64,000 bases of DNA from Pelagibius sp. Alg239-R121 (GTDB taxonomy: Bacteria; Pseudomonadota; Alphaproteobacteria; Kiloniellales; Kiloniellaceae), in contig NZ_CAMZOF010000001.1 in NCBI RefSeq assembly GCF_947331435.1, forward strand, positions 1 to 64,000, read 5' to 3'. Below are positions 12,019 through 20,196 of this stretch, one piece after another. Every line of letters starts with the position of its first letter. Within the stretch, counting starts at the first letter, position 1. Both the position numbers and the translations under genes were made by a program. Below the pieces are notes generated by a model that ran no database searches, was not told the origin of the DNA, and was given only the letters and a program-made list of their open reading frames with translations.

Positions 12019-12192
12019 CGTTCACTTACTTAAGAACGGAATAAATGCCGCTCGCACCACTGTCTTCTCAATCGAAAGCTCAGTCTAGCGAGAATGAACC
12101 ACGCACACTTTTCAGGATCGTGGGGCGCCCCTCAGGACGCAAGAGCAATTGCTCGGCAAAGCCAACCTAGCGGTCCGACTCCCCATTTCCAA

Positions 12193-13089
12193 CTACTTTT
12201 TTGCCTTGACTGCAAAACAACAGCGTTCGACCCCGGAAAGATCACACCTCCGCCAGGGCAAACCAAGGCCGGCGTCCAGCAGCATCGCCTCAACAGCCTC
12301 CGCCTGACCAACGCCGACTTCCAGTGCCAACAGGCCGGAGTCTTTCAGCAACACTGCGGCTTCAGGGATCAGAATCCTATAGTCCCGTAGACCATCCGGC
12401 CCTCCCGTCAAAGCCTGCAAAGGATCGTAGTCCGCGACCTCCGGCGCCAAATCCGCAATTTCGGATTCGGCAATGTACGGCGGGTTGCTCAGAATAATAT
12501 CCCAGGTTCCAATCAGGCCCGATGTCCAGTCGTGGCACGCGAAATCAGCTCGCGACCCAAGCCCGAGGTTTCTTGCGTTTTCCTCTGCAACTGCCAACGC
12601 CTGCCTGGACATGTCAACACCGAGTCCTCTGGCATTGGGCAATTCGGATAACAGTGCCAAAAGCAAACAACCCGTCCCCGCACCCAGGTCGAGAATCCGC
12701 AGAGGCTGTGCTTTATCCTCGGCCCACGCAAGAATCCCCTCGATCAGGGTTTCACTGTCGGCGCGCGGGTCCAGCGTGTCAGGGGTGATTTTGAACGTGA
12801 GACTCCAAAACTCGCGCTCGCCGAAGATGCGTGAAACGGGCTCGCGTTTTTCCCGCCGGCATACCACAGCTTCAAATGCCTGCTGCTCAGACTGCGTCAA
12901 AGCCTTGTCCGGTTCACGCAGCAACGCCGAAGCACCTCCAGGAAGAATCGCTGCCAGCAAGAGGCGGGTGTCGCGGCGGGGGCCTTCGATCCCCGCAGTT
13001 TTGAGACGCTGGGATGCAAGATTCAGCGCCTCCGCTGCCGTGATGGTCGTAGAATCGTGCATCGATGAAGCTTTTGGTGCAAGAATCAT
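12193..13089 (-). CDS. prmC: Release factor glutamine N5-methyltransferase PrmC
   Basis: The 298-residue protein methylates the Gln of the GGQ motif in peptide release factors using S-adenosylmethionine. It has the N-terminal helical domain and a Rossmann methyltransferase domain with [19 protein letters not shown] and the diagnostic NPPY motif ([10 protein letters not shown]). The start ATG overlaps the prfA stop by 4 nt (ATGA), which fixes this start and shows translational coupling to its own substrate, RF1. A second ATG nine codons in is possible. The protein acts in the cytosol. Confidence 0.96.
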   Translation of the reverse strand: MILAPKASSMHDSTTITAAEALNLASQRLKTAGIEGPRRDTRLLLAAILPGGASALLREPDKALTQSEQQAFEAVVCRREKREPVSRIFGEREFWSLTFKITPDTLDPRADSETLIEGILAWAEDKAQPLRILDLGAGTGCLLLALLSELPNARGLGVDMSRQALAVAEENARNLGLGSRADFACHDWTSGLIGTWDIILSNPPYIAESEIADLAPEVADYDPLQALTGGPDGLRDYRILIPEAAVLLKDSGLLALEVGVGQAEAVEAMLLDAGLGLPWRRCDLSGVERCCFAVKAKK

Positions 13090-14162
13090 TGAATTTCGGC
13101 GAGCTTTGCCGCCTGATTTTCGGCAATTAAGGGCCCAATCAGCTCCCCCAAAGCCTCTCCGGTGATCACTTTATCCAACTTGTAGAGCGTCAGATTGATG
13201 CGGTGGTCGGTGACGCGGCCCTGGGGGAAATTGTAAGTCCGGATTCGCTCGGAACGGTCACCGCTCCCGACCTGGCTGCGGCGATTCTCGGCGAGCTCGT
13301 CCTCTTGCTGCTGGCGCATGTGATCGTAGAGACGGGCGCGCAGCACCTTCATCGCCTTGGCCTTGTTCTTGTGCTGGGATTTCTCGTCCTGACACTGCAC
13401 CACGACCCCGGAGGGCAGGTGAGTGATGCGAACGGCCGAGTCGGTGGTGTTCACATGCTGGCCACCGGCGCCCTGAGCGCGGTAGGTATCGACGCGCAGA
13501 TCCTTGTCCTCGACGTGAACGTCGACATCTTCAGCCTCCGGCAATACCGCCACCGTTGCGGCTGAGGTATGGATCCGCCCGCCCGATTCGGTCACCGGAA
13601 CCCGCTGAACACGATGGACGCCGGATTCGAACTTCAGTTCAGCGAAAACCCCGCGGCCTGAGATGGCAGCGCTGGCTTCCTTGACGCCGCCGATGCCCGT
13701 GTCGGAGAAATCCAGCACTTCGAAACGCCATCCGTGGGAATCCGCAAAGCGCTGATACATCCGGAACAGCTCCGCTGCAAAAAGCGCGGCTTCGTCGCCG
13801 CCCGTTCCCGCCCGGACCTCCAGGATGGCATTGCGCTCGTCGTCCTTGTCCTTTGGCAGCAACAGCAGCTGCACCTCGTGCTGCAGCTTGGGGATCCGTT
13901 CCTTGAGGCCGTAGAACTCCTCCTCCGCAAGCGCCTTCATTTCGGCATCGGAGTCGCCATCGGTCATCATTTCGGCGAGATCGGCCATCTCATTCTGTGC
14001 CTCACGAAGCTGCGTAATCGCCTCGACGATCGGCGTAACGTCGGAGAACTCCTTGAGCATGGCCGTATAGTCGCTTGAGCCCGGATCATTATGGTGCGCC
14101 AAAAGGTCGCGCAATTCGTCATGGCGCGCCGCTACGGCATCAAGCTTTTCGTCCAGGTTCAC
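13086..14162 (-). CDS. prfA: Peptide chain release factor 1
   Basis: RF1 recognises UAA and UAG stop codons and triggers peptide release. The 358-residue protein has the N-terminal helical domain, a central domain and the GGQ catalytic loop ([18 protein letters not shown]). The GGQ Gln is the residue methylated by PrmC, encoded by the next gene with a 4-nt overlap. The RF1-type codon-recognition region lies in the middle domain. GTG at 14162 is the start, 6 nt after the hemA stop, so hemA-prfA-prmC is a tight operon, an arrangement also known from enterobacteria. Confidence 0.97.
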   Translation of the reverse strand: MNLDEKLDAVAARHDELRDLLAHHNDPGSSDYTAMLKEFSDVTPIVEAITQLREAQNEMADLAEMMTDGDSDAEMKALAEEEFYGLKERIPKLQHEVQLLLLPKDKDDERNAILEVRAGTGGDEAALFAAELFRMYQRFADSHGWRFEVLDFSDTGIGGVKEASAAISGRGVFAELKFESGVHRVQRVPVTESGGRIHTSAATVAVLPEAEDVDVHVEDKDLRVDTYRAQGAGGQHVNTTDSAVRITHLPSGVVVQCQDEKSQHKNKAKAMKVLRARLYDHMRQQQEDELAENRRSQVGSGDRSERIRTYNFPQGRVTDHRINLTLYKLDKVITGEALGELIGPLIAENQAAKLAEIQ

Positions 14163-14168
14163 GCCCTG

Positions 14169-15572
14169 CTACTCCTTCAAACTCTCGTCACTACGAGCCA
14201 AACTCTCGCCGCTTCCAGCGGCTTCACCGACGGAATCCGCGCTTTCATCAGCCTCGTCCACATCGTCTCTGACGCCTTGCGCCAGCCCAAACAAACGCCG
14301 GGCCGCGGAAGAAAGGCGTTCCTCATCCGGTCTCTCGGGACCTTCATCAGCGGCATTCTCGCGCAGCACCTTTGATGGTTCGTGGAGAAGCCGATTGATC
14401 AGCAAGCGTGTCGCACCTTCGGCGTCCAGCTTTCCTTCGCTTAAAACCTGGTCCCGCACAACTTCGAAATGACGGCGCAGATCCGCGACAGCCGGACCAG
14501 CCGCCCGCTCAGCCCAGCGGCGTTCGAAGCGCAGCAGCTCTTCGCCCACAATCTTCCAGGCTGCCATCGTCGCTGTCTCGCGCGAAACCTTACCGGCCAG
14601 CGCCAGCTTCTCCAAGTCGTCGAGATCGTAGACGTAAACGCCATCCATCTCGCCGACCTCAGGGGCAACGTCTCCCGGAGTCGAGGCATCGACCACGAAG
14701 ATCGGTTTCTTGCGCCGTTGCCGGAGCGCCGCCGCTATCATCGCCGGCTCAAGGCTATAGCGCCCGCCCCCTTCGGCCGTGATAACGATATCGGCAGCCG
14801 CCAGAGCCAAATCGAGCTGTCCCCAGGGGCGGGTATGACACCCGAACCGATGAGACGCAATCTCTGCCCGGCGGTCGGAGCTGTGCAGAACCGTCAAATT
14901 CGCGAGCCCGGCAGCCCGAAACTCGACCGCAAGCAACTCACCCATTTCGCCGAGGCCAACCAGGAGACCCGCACATCTTGCAAGATCGCCGTGCAGGTCC
15001 CGCGCGGTTTGCAGTGCCGAAGCAATCAGGGAAACGGGCTGCTGGGCGACCGGTGTCTCGCTGCGCACGCGTTTCGCCGTGGCGAAAGCCGCCTGCATGA
15101 CCGATTCGATCAGCGGTCCGCCCATGTCCTGTTCGATCGCCTGCCGATGGCTCGACTTGACCTGTCCAAGAATCTGCGGTTCGCCAATCATCTGGCTGTC
15201 TAATGAGGAGGTCACCGCGAAGACATGACGCAAGGCCGCACGTCCCCGGTGAAAATAACCCTCTTCATCCAGGATACGATCGTCGCCGCCGATCCGCCGC
15301 GCCATAACCTTACGTAAAGCGGATTCGGTCGTGCATTCCGCCTCGGCCCCAGTCATGCGGTCGCCGACTGATTGAGACGCAACAATATCGAGCCTCTCGC
15401 AGGTCGATATCACCAGCGCTTCGCGCAGACCCACGGCCTGCAGGTCATCGAGAATAAGCGACTGATCGGCTTCTTCGGCAAAGAGCTGTTCGCGCAGCGC
15501 CAGCGACGCTGTCCGCTGGCTGATGCCAATCACGACAAGACGTTCGGTAGGAGGCAGGTCTGCGGCGGCCAC
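14169..15572 (-). CDS. hemA: Glutamyl-tRNA reductase
   Basis: HemA reduces glutamyl-tRNA to glutamate-1-semialdehyde with NADPH, the first committed step of C5-pathway tetrapyrrole synthesis. Visible features are the N-terminal catalytic domain with GISQRTASLALREQL and STCERLDIV (nucleophilic Cys), the NADPH-binding domain (GLLVGLGEMGELLAVEF), and the C-terminal dimerization domain. At 467 residues it is longer than the usual about 420, owing to an acidic Ser/Asp/Glu-rich tail of about 50 residues after LFGLAQGV. TCERLD differs from the common TCNR but keeps Cys and Arg. The start is GTG 15572, 10 nt after hisS. Many alphaproteobacteria use the ALAS (Shemin) route, so a C5 enzyme here is of taxonomic note. 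Confidence 0.93.
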   Translation of the reverse strand: MAAADLPPTERLVVIGISQRTASLALREQLFAEEADQSLILDDLQAVGLREALVISTCERLDIVASQSVGDRMTGAEAECTTESALRKVMARRIGGDDRILDEEGYFHRGRAALRHVFAVTSSLDSQMIGEPQILGQVKSSHRQAIEQDMGGPLIESVMQAAFATAKRVRSETPVAQQPVSLIASALQTARDLHGDLARCAGLLVGLGEMGELLAVEFRAAGLANLTVLHSSDRRAEIASHRFGCHTRPWGQLDLALAAADIVITAEGGGRYSLEPAMIAAALRQRRKKPIFVVDASTPGDVAPEVGEMDGVYVYDLDDLEKLALAGKVSRETATMAAWKIVGEELLRFERRWAERAAGPAVADLRRHFEVVRDQVLSEGKLDAEGATRLLINRLLHEPSKVLRENAADEGPERPDEERLSSAARRLFGLAQGVRDDVDEADESADSVGEAAGSGESLARSDESLKE

Positions 15573-15582
15573 AATCCGCCCG

Positions 15583-16827
15583 CTAGCGATACCGGGCGAG
15601 GTGCTCGATCACTGCATCCAGGGAAACGAGTTCCTGTTCGCCTGAGTCCAGATCGCGGATCGTGGCGGAGTTGTTCGCCAGTTCGTCCTCACCCAACAGC
15701 ACGGCGGCGCGAGCTCCCAGTTTGTTTGCACGCTTCATACGCTTGCCGACATTACCACTGAACCCCAGTTCAACGCCATATCCGGCATGACGAAGCTTCT
15801 GAGTCAGCGTCAGAGCGATTTCTTCGGTTGCCTGCCCCACGGGAATCACCGCAATTGGCCTGGGTACCGGCGGATCACGATCCATCAACATGGAAAGCCG
15901 CTCGATACCGGCGGCCCAGCCAACACCCGGCGTCGCCGGCCCGCCCATGGTTTCGACCAGACCGTCATAGCGGCCGCCGGCCAGCACCGCGCTCTGGGCG
16001 CCGAGCAAGTCCGTCGTGAACTCGAAGGCCGTGTGACAGTAGTAGTCCAAACCGCGGACCAGACGGGTGTTGAGCTCAAAGGCTATGTTCAGACGTTCGA
16101 GGCCCTGTTTGACCGCCGCAAAAAAGTCCTGGCTCTCCGCATTCAGATAGTCACTGAAGACGGGGGCCCCTGCGACCAACTTCCGGTCGCCTTCATTCTT
16201 CGAATCGAGAATCCGCAAGGGGTTGCGTTCCAGCCGGTCCCGGCTGTCGCTCGATAAGGCATCACTGTGATCAGAGAAATACTCGACGAGGGCGGCACGG
16301 TAGGCCTGGCGGCTGTCGGTATCGCCAAGGGTATTGAGTTCCAGCTTGGTATTCTCGTAAACGCCCAGCCCTGAAAGAATATGCGCCCCCAGTGCAATCA
16401 GCTCAATGTCGCCCTGCGGTTTCGGCACCCCAAGAAGCTCGGCACCGATCTGGTGGAATTGGCGCTGACGGCCTTTCTGCGGCCGCTCGTGCCGGAACAT
16501 GGGGCCGGCGTAGAAGTACTTCAGCGGCAATTGCTGGCTCAAACCGCCAGACATCAGGGCGCGCGCCACTCCGGCCGTGTTCTCCGGACGCAAGGTGATC
16601 TGCTCCCCCTCCTTCATGGAAAAGGTGTACATTTCCTTGGTGACAATGTCGGAGGTATCGCCAAGCGTACGCTTGAAGACTTCGGTAAACTCGAAGATGG
16701 GAGTCGCCATCTCCAGATAGCCGTAACGCTCCGCGGTTTCGCGCGCGATATCTATGACGGCGCGCTGGCGCCGCATCTCGTCAGGCAGTATGTCGCGTGT
16801 GCCGCGGACTGGTTGCAGGGCTGACAC
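15583..16827 (-). CDS. hisS: Histidyl-tRNA synthetase
   Basis: This 414-residue class II aminoacyl-tRNA synthetase charges tRNA-His. The class II motifs are visible: motif 2 around FRHERPQKGRQRQFHQIG, the histidine-binding signatures LVRGLDYYCHTAFEF and AQSAVLAGGRYDGL, and motif 3 GVGWAAGIERL. The C-terminal anticodon-binding domain follows (PIAVIPVGQATEE). GTG 16827 is preceded by a ggag ribosome site. It lies between ispG and hemA, all co-directional, and is probably co-transcribed with both. Confidence 0.97.
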   Translation of the reverse strand: MSALQPVRGTRDILPDEMRRQRAVIDIARETAERYGYLEMATPIFEFTEVFKRTLGDTSDIVTKEMYTFSMKEGEQITLRPENTAGVARALMSGGLSQQLPLKYFYAGPMFRHERPQKGRQRQFHQIGAELLGVPKPQGDIELIALGAHILSGLGVYENTKLELNTLGDTDSRQAYRAALVEYFSDHSDALSSDSRDRLERNPLRILDSKNEGDRKLVAGAPVFSDYLNAESQDFFAAVKQGLERLNIAFELNTRLVRGLDYYCHTAFEFTTDLLGAQSAVLAGGRYDGLVETMGGPATPGVGWAAGIERLSMLMDRDPPVPRPIAVIPVGQATEEIALTLTQKLRHAGYGVELGFSGNVGKRMKRANKLGARAAVLLGEDELANNSATIRDLDSGEQELVSLDAVIEHLARYR

Positions 16828-16882
16828 TTTTTTTCTCCAGGATTCTCTGAATTTTTAGTCTGAAATCTGTGCGGACCGCGCT

Positions 16883-18028
16883 CTATTCCGCGGCGGCATT
16901 CCGCCCGGTACCGGCAGCCTTCTCAGCCTCCATCTCGGCCTCTATCTCTGAAGCCTTGGCTTCGACCAGTTCGACCAGATGATCGACGATATTCTCGTCT
17001 TTCAGGCGGTGGTCCTGCAGGCCGGATACATAGACCTGGTGGGTACCGTTCCCGCCACCGGTAAAACCGATGTCGGTCTCCCGCGCTTCGCCGGGTCCAT
17101 TGACCACACAACCGATCACCGAAAGGGTCATCGGCGTGGTGATATGCGCGAGCCGTTTCTCCAAGACCTCGACAGTCTGGATGACATCGAACTGCTGACG
17201 GGCACAGGACGGACAGGAGATCACGTTTACACCGCGATGCCGCAGATTGAGCGATTTCAACAGATCGAAGCCGACCTTGACTTCCTCCACCGGATCCGCC
17301 GACAGCGACACCCGCAAAGTATCGCCGATACCGGCCCAAAGCAGAGCCCCCAGGCCGATCGAGGACTTGATGGTTCCGATGCGCAATCCACCGGCTTCCG
17401 TCACACCGATATGCAGCGGGTAGTCACAAACATCGGCCAGGCCCTGATAAGCCGCCACCGCAAGAAATACGTCGGAGGCCTTGCAGGAGATCTTGAATTC
17501 GAAGAAATCGTTGTCCTCGAGAATACGGATGTGATTGAGCGCCGAATCGACCATCGCCTCCGGGCAAGGCTCGCCATACTTTTCGAGCAGATCGCGCTCC
17601 AACGATCCGGCATTTACACCGATCCGCATGGAGCAGCCATGATCTTTCGCGGCTTTGACCACCTCGCGAACGCGTTCGCTGCTGCCAATGTTGCCCGGAT
17701 TGATCCGCAGGCAAGCGGCGCCGGCTTCGGCGGCTTCGATGGCCCTTTTATAGTGAAAGTGGATGTCGGCAACGACCGGAACCGAAATCTGAGGAATGAT
17801 TTTCGCCAGGGCTTCCGTCGATCCCTCATCCGGACAGGAAATGCGCACGATATCCACACCGGCTGCTTCCATTGCCTGGACCTGCGCGACCGTCGCGGCA
17901 ACATCAGTCGTCAAGGTGTTGGTCATGGACTGCACCGTTATGGGTGCATCGCCCCCTACTTTGACCTCGCCAACACTGATTTGACGGGATTTGCGGCGAT
18001 AGATATCCCGATAGGGCCGAACACTCAT
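16883..18028 (-). CDS. ispG: 4-hydroxy-3-methylbut-2-en-1-yl diphosphate synthase (GcpE/IspG)
   Basis: IspG is the [4Fe-4S] enzyme that converts MEcPP to HMBPP in the MEP isoprenoid pathway. From ATG 18028 the product is 381 residues, close to the family norm; the open frame extends about 57 codons upstream without conserved sequence, so I reject the longer start. The N-terminal TIM barrel is clear ([40 protein letters not shown]). The C-terminal cluster domain supplies the ligands: [11 protein letters not shown] gives two Cys, and [16 protein letters not shown] gives the third Cys and the Glu. It lies between rodZ and hisS in the common alphaproteobacterial order. Confidence 0.96.
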   Translation of the reverse strand: MSVRPYRDIYRRKSRQISVGEVKVGGDAPITVQSMTNTLTTDVAATVAQVQAMEAAGVDIVRISCPDEGSTEALAKIIPQISVPVVADIHFHYKRAIEAAEAGAACLRINPGNIGSSERVREVVKAAKDHGCSMRIGVNAGSLERDLLEKYGEPCPEAMVDSALNHIRILEDNDFFEFKISCKASDVFLAVAAYQGLADVCDYPLHIGVTEAGGLRIGTIKSSIGLGALLWAGIGDTLRVSLSADPVEEVKVGFDLLKSLNLRHRGVNVISCPSCARQQFDVIQTVEVLEKRLAHITTPMTLSVIGCVVNGPGEARETDIGFTGGGNGTHQVYVSGLQDHRLKDENIVDHLVELVEAKASEIEAEMEAEKAAGTGRNAAAE

Positions 18029-18263
18029 GATTTCGCTCTTACCCGTAGTTCTGTTGCTGTGTAAGCGCCGAATCCTGCCGTCTTTTCCCGCGCCTAACAT
18101 ACCTGGCCAATAAGGATGACGGCAGCCTCCGGGAAGAGGAGACAAGCTGGATGGCCCGCAGTGCGTTTGCAGGCGGGAAAATGCGCTCTTTGCACCCAAA
18201 CTTCAAGGGTGGAGGCACTTCAGGACGATAGGAGGCATACCGGGACTTGCGCCTGCCCGATGA

Positions 18264-19802
18264 CTACTGGGGTGTTGCCCCGGCCAGGAGAACCTGAGGA
18301 TCGAGTGCCAGATCGCGGCGAACCGAGCCGACCGGCCCCAGGGGCGCCAAAAGCGTGCCATCAACCAGGACATCGATACCGCCGGCGTTTCCAGTCAGGA
18401 GAGTCAGGCCCTGTTGGTTGGGAACCCGATAGGTGTCGCCCTCACGCAGAACCCGCGTCAAAAGCAGCTCATTCGTGCTGTCTCTGACCTGAACCCAGGC
18501 GTCCTGTGTCGCGCGGAGGATAATCCGTGCATCCGAGTTGTCCTCGCCGTAAATCTGCGGCTGGGTGGCATCGGGTATCGCCACGAGCTGTGTCGTCACG
18601 GGTGCTGCCGGCGCCGCAGGAATCTCTGTGGAAGCAGCAGTCTGGTTGGTTGCGGCCTGGTTGGCTGCAGCCTGGTTGGTTGCGGCCTGGTTCGTGACGC
18701 TCTGGGATGAAATTACGGTGGTGCCGGTTCCGGAGGAGGTTTCCGATACAGCCGTATCATTCGACGTTCCGGACTGATTCTGCGGTAAAGGCGCGGCCAA
18801 AGTCGCAACGGCAACGGTCCCTTGGCCAACCCTATTGCCTGCTGTCGCGTCACCTGCCTGACTACTGGTCGGCACGCCAGAACCGCTCTGGCTGGAGGTT
18901 TCGGCAATTTGAGGAGAAACGGGACTAGCCGTCACGGCATCTTCCGTCCCGCTCCGGCTAGATAAGGAAGGCACTGCGGGTTCGGCCTCGCCAGACCCGG
19001 TCGTACCAGACCCGGTCGTGCCAGACCCGGTCGCACTGCTCGAAGCACTTTGCGTAACCGTCGGCAATGCGGCCGCGGCCGTAGAGGGCTGTGCTTCACT
19101 CTCCTGAGGCTTTGGAACTTCAGTTTCGGAAGATTGCGATTCCGCGACCGGCATAGCTGCGGCATCTGAATTCCCGGCGGTCATGCTATCGGTGGAAAGC
19201 GCCTCGCCGCTCGCTGTATTGTTGCCGGATTCGGCATCAGCAGCCCCGGGTTCAGCGTCCGCAGTTCCGGCAACGGCAGTGCGTTCAGAATCAGGTCCAA
19301 TCGTCAACTCGCCGTCGAAAAGCGCCTGTAACCGATCGGGCAGGGCCGGAATGAAATCTGCGAAACCGGAATCCCGGTTGGAAAGATAGTGCCAGCCGCC
19401 ATAGGCCATGGAGCCCATAAGCAATGCCACGAACAGGATTGCACCGCCCGGAACCTTGCCTTCGGGAACCGGCGACGGAAACACCAGTTGAGTCTGGTCA
19501 TCAAGACCGTCAACGTCATCCCGGAAGCGTTGCACGATCTCTTCTTCATCGAGATCGAGATACTCGGCGTAGGTCTTGATGAAACCGAGCGCGTAGGTCG
19601 GACCAGGCAAGGCGTCATAGCGCCCCTGTTCGATCGCTTCCAGATAAACATAGCGGATGCGCAGAGCCTCAGCGACTGTTTTGAGATCCTGTCCCAGGAG
19701 CTTGCGATGACGCCGCAAGGTCGCAGAGACGGTCTCACGTGGGGCGAGGCTCACGTCGCCGACATTCAGTACAGGTTCTTGATCGTCTTTTTTAGGCTTC
19801 AC
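18264..19802 (-). CDS. rodZ: RodZ-like cytoskeletal protein (HTH, membrane anchor, DUF4115)
   Basis: RodZ links MreB filaments to the cell-wall elongation machinery. The 512-residue product has an N-terminal HTH_25 domain (VSATLRRHRKLLGQDLKTVA, IRYVYLEAIEQGRYDALPG, YALGFIKTYAEYLDLD), a single membrane segment at about 125-145 (GAILFVALLMGSMAYGGWHY), a very long periplasmic low-complexity linker, and a C-terminal DUF4115 beta domain (RIILRATQDAWVQVRDSTNE). The start is GTG 19802. The linker is expanded by 15-bp coding repeats (GSGTT and NQAAT units), making the protein longer than E. coli RodZ (337 residues). ispG follows downstream after 235 nt. Confidence 0.9.
   Translation of the reverse strand: MKPKKDDQEPVLNVGDVSLAPRETVSATLRRHRKLLGQDLKTVAEALRIRYVYLEAIEQGRYDALPGPTYALGFIKTYAEYLDLDEEEIVQRFRDDVDGLDDQTQLVFPSPVPEGKVPGGAILFVALLMGSMAYGGWHYLSNRDSGFADFIPALPDRLQALFDGELTIGPDSERTAVAGTADAEPGAADAESGNNTASGEALSTDSMTAGNSDAAAMPVAESQSSETEVPKPQESEAQPSTAAAALPTVTQSASSSATGSGTTGSGTTGSGEAEPAVPSLSSRSGTEDAVTASPVSPQIAETSSQSGSGVPTSSQAGDATAGNRVGQGTVAVATLAAPLPQNQSGTSNDTAVSETSSGTGTTVISSQSVTNQAATNQAAANQAATNQTAASTEIPAAPAAPVTTQLVAIPDATQPQIYGEDNSDARIILRATQDAWVQVRDSTNELLLTRVLREGDTYRVPNQQGLTLLTGNAGGIDVLVDGTLLAPLGPVGSVRRDLALDPQVLLAGATPQ
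18642..18691 (-). repeat. 15-bp coding minisatellite in rodZ (NQAAT/NQAAA units)
   Basis: Three near-perfect 15-bp units (ctggttggttgcggc and variants) followed by a partial fourth encode Asn-Gln-Ala-Ala-Thr/Ala repeats in the periplasmic linker. Unit length is a multiple of three, so copy-number change keeps the frame. Confidence 0.85.
18991..19035 (-). repeat. 15-bp coding minisatellite in rodZ (TGSGT units)
   Basis: Three 15-bp units (ccagacccggtcgta, ...gtg, ...gca) encode Gly-Ser-Gly-Thr-Thr-type repeats in the same linker. It is independent of the other rodZ repeat but has the same period. Confidence 0.85.
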
Positions 19803-20196
19803 GATATGATTCGCGCCATGATGTTGATTTGAGTGACATAGAAAACCTAAGCATCACGGAAATCTAGAGCATCTTGGTTAACAATGGGTTTTTATTTTGT
19901 GTCGCAAAACAGCAAACAGGTCTAGGAATTTCAATGCATTCCTCTATCGCGCCCGGTGCCGTTTCGTTCGGCCACCCGTCTTTTAGCAAAGATAACGTGC
20001 CGGCAGCAATGGGCTAGACCTGGACGATGATTGCCGGATCAGATGATAGTATCCGCAATACCGGGGCTTGCAGGCCTGATGCGGCTCCTCGCAACTCACG
20101 ATTTGACACAAATATGACGTCATCAAGTCCGAGAGAGAGTCTGATCGCTTTTCTCTGAATCGGCGACAACCGTGAATCAGTCCGCCATTCATATGG
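19803..20196. other. Intergenic region between ptsP and rodZ
   Basis: Nearly 400 bases separate the ptsP stop from the rodZ start. A 75-codon frame on minus (19983-20210) overlaps ptsP's end and has no family features. I see no RNA gene or strong hairpin. The rodZ promoter is expected here. Confidence 0.5.

Noticed and set aside
16979-18064. 361-codon frame on plus opposite ispG
   Set aside because: The minus-strand frame is IspG with all cluster ligands; the plus frame has no homology pattern.
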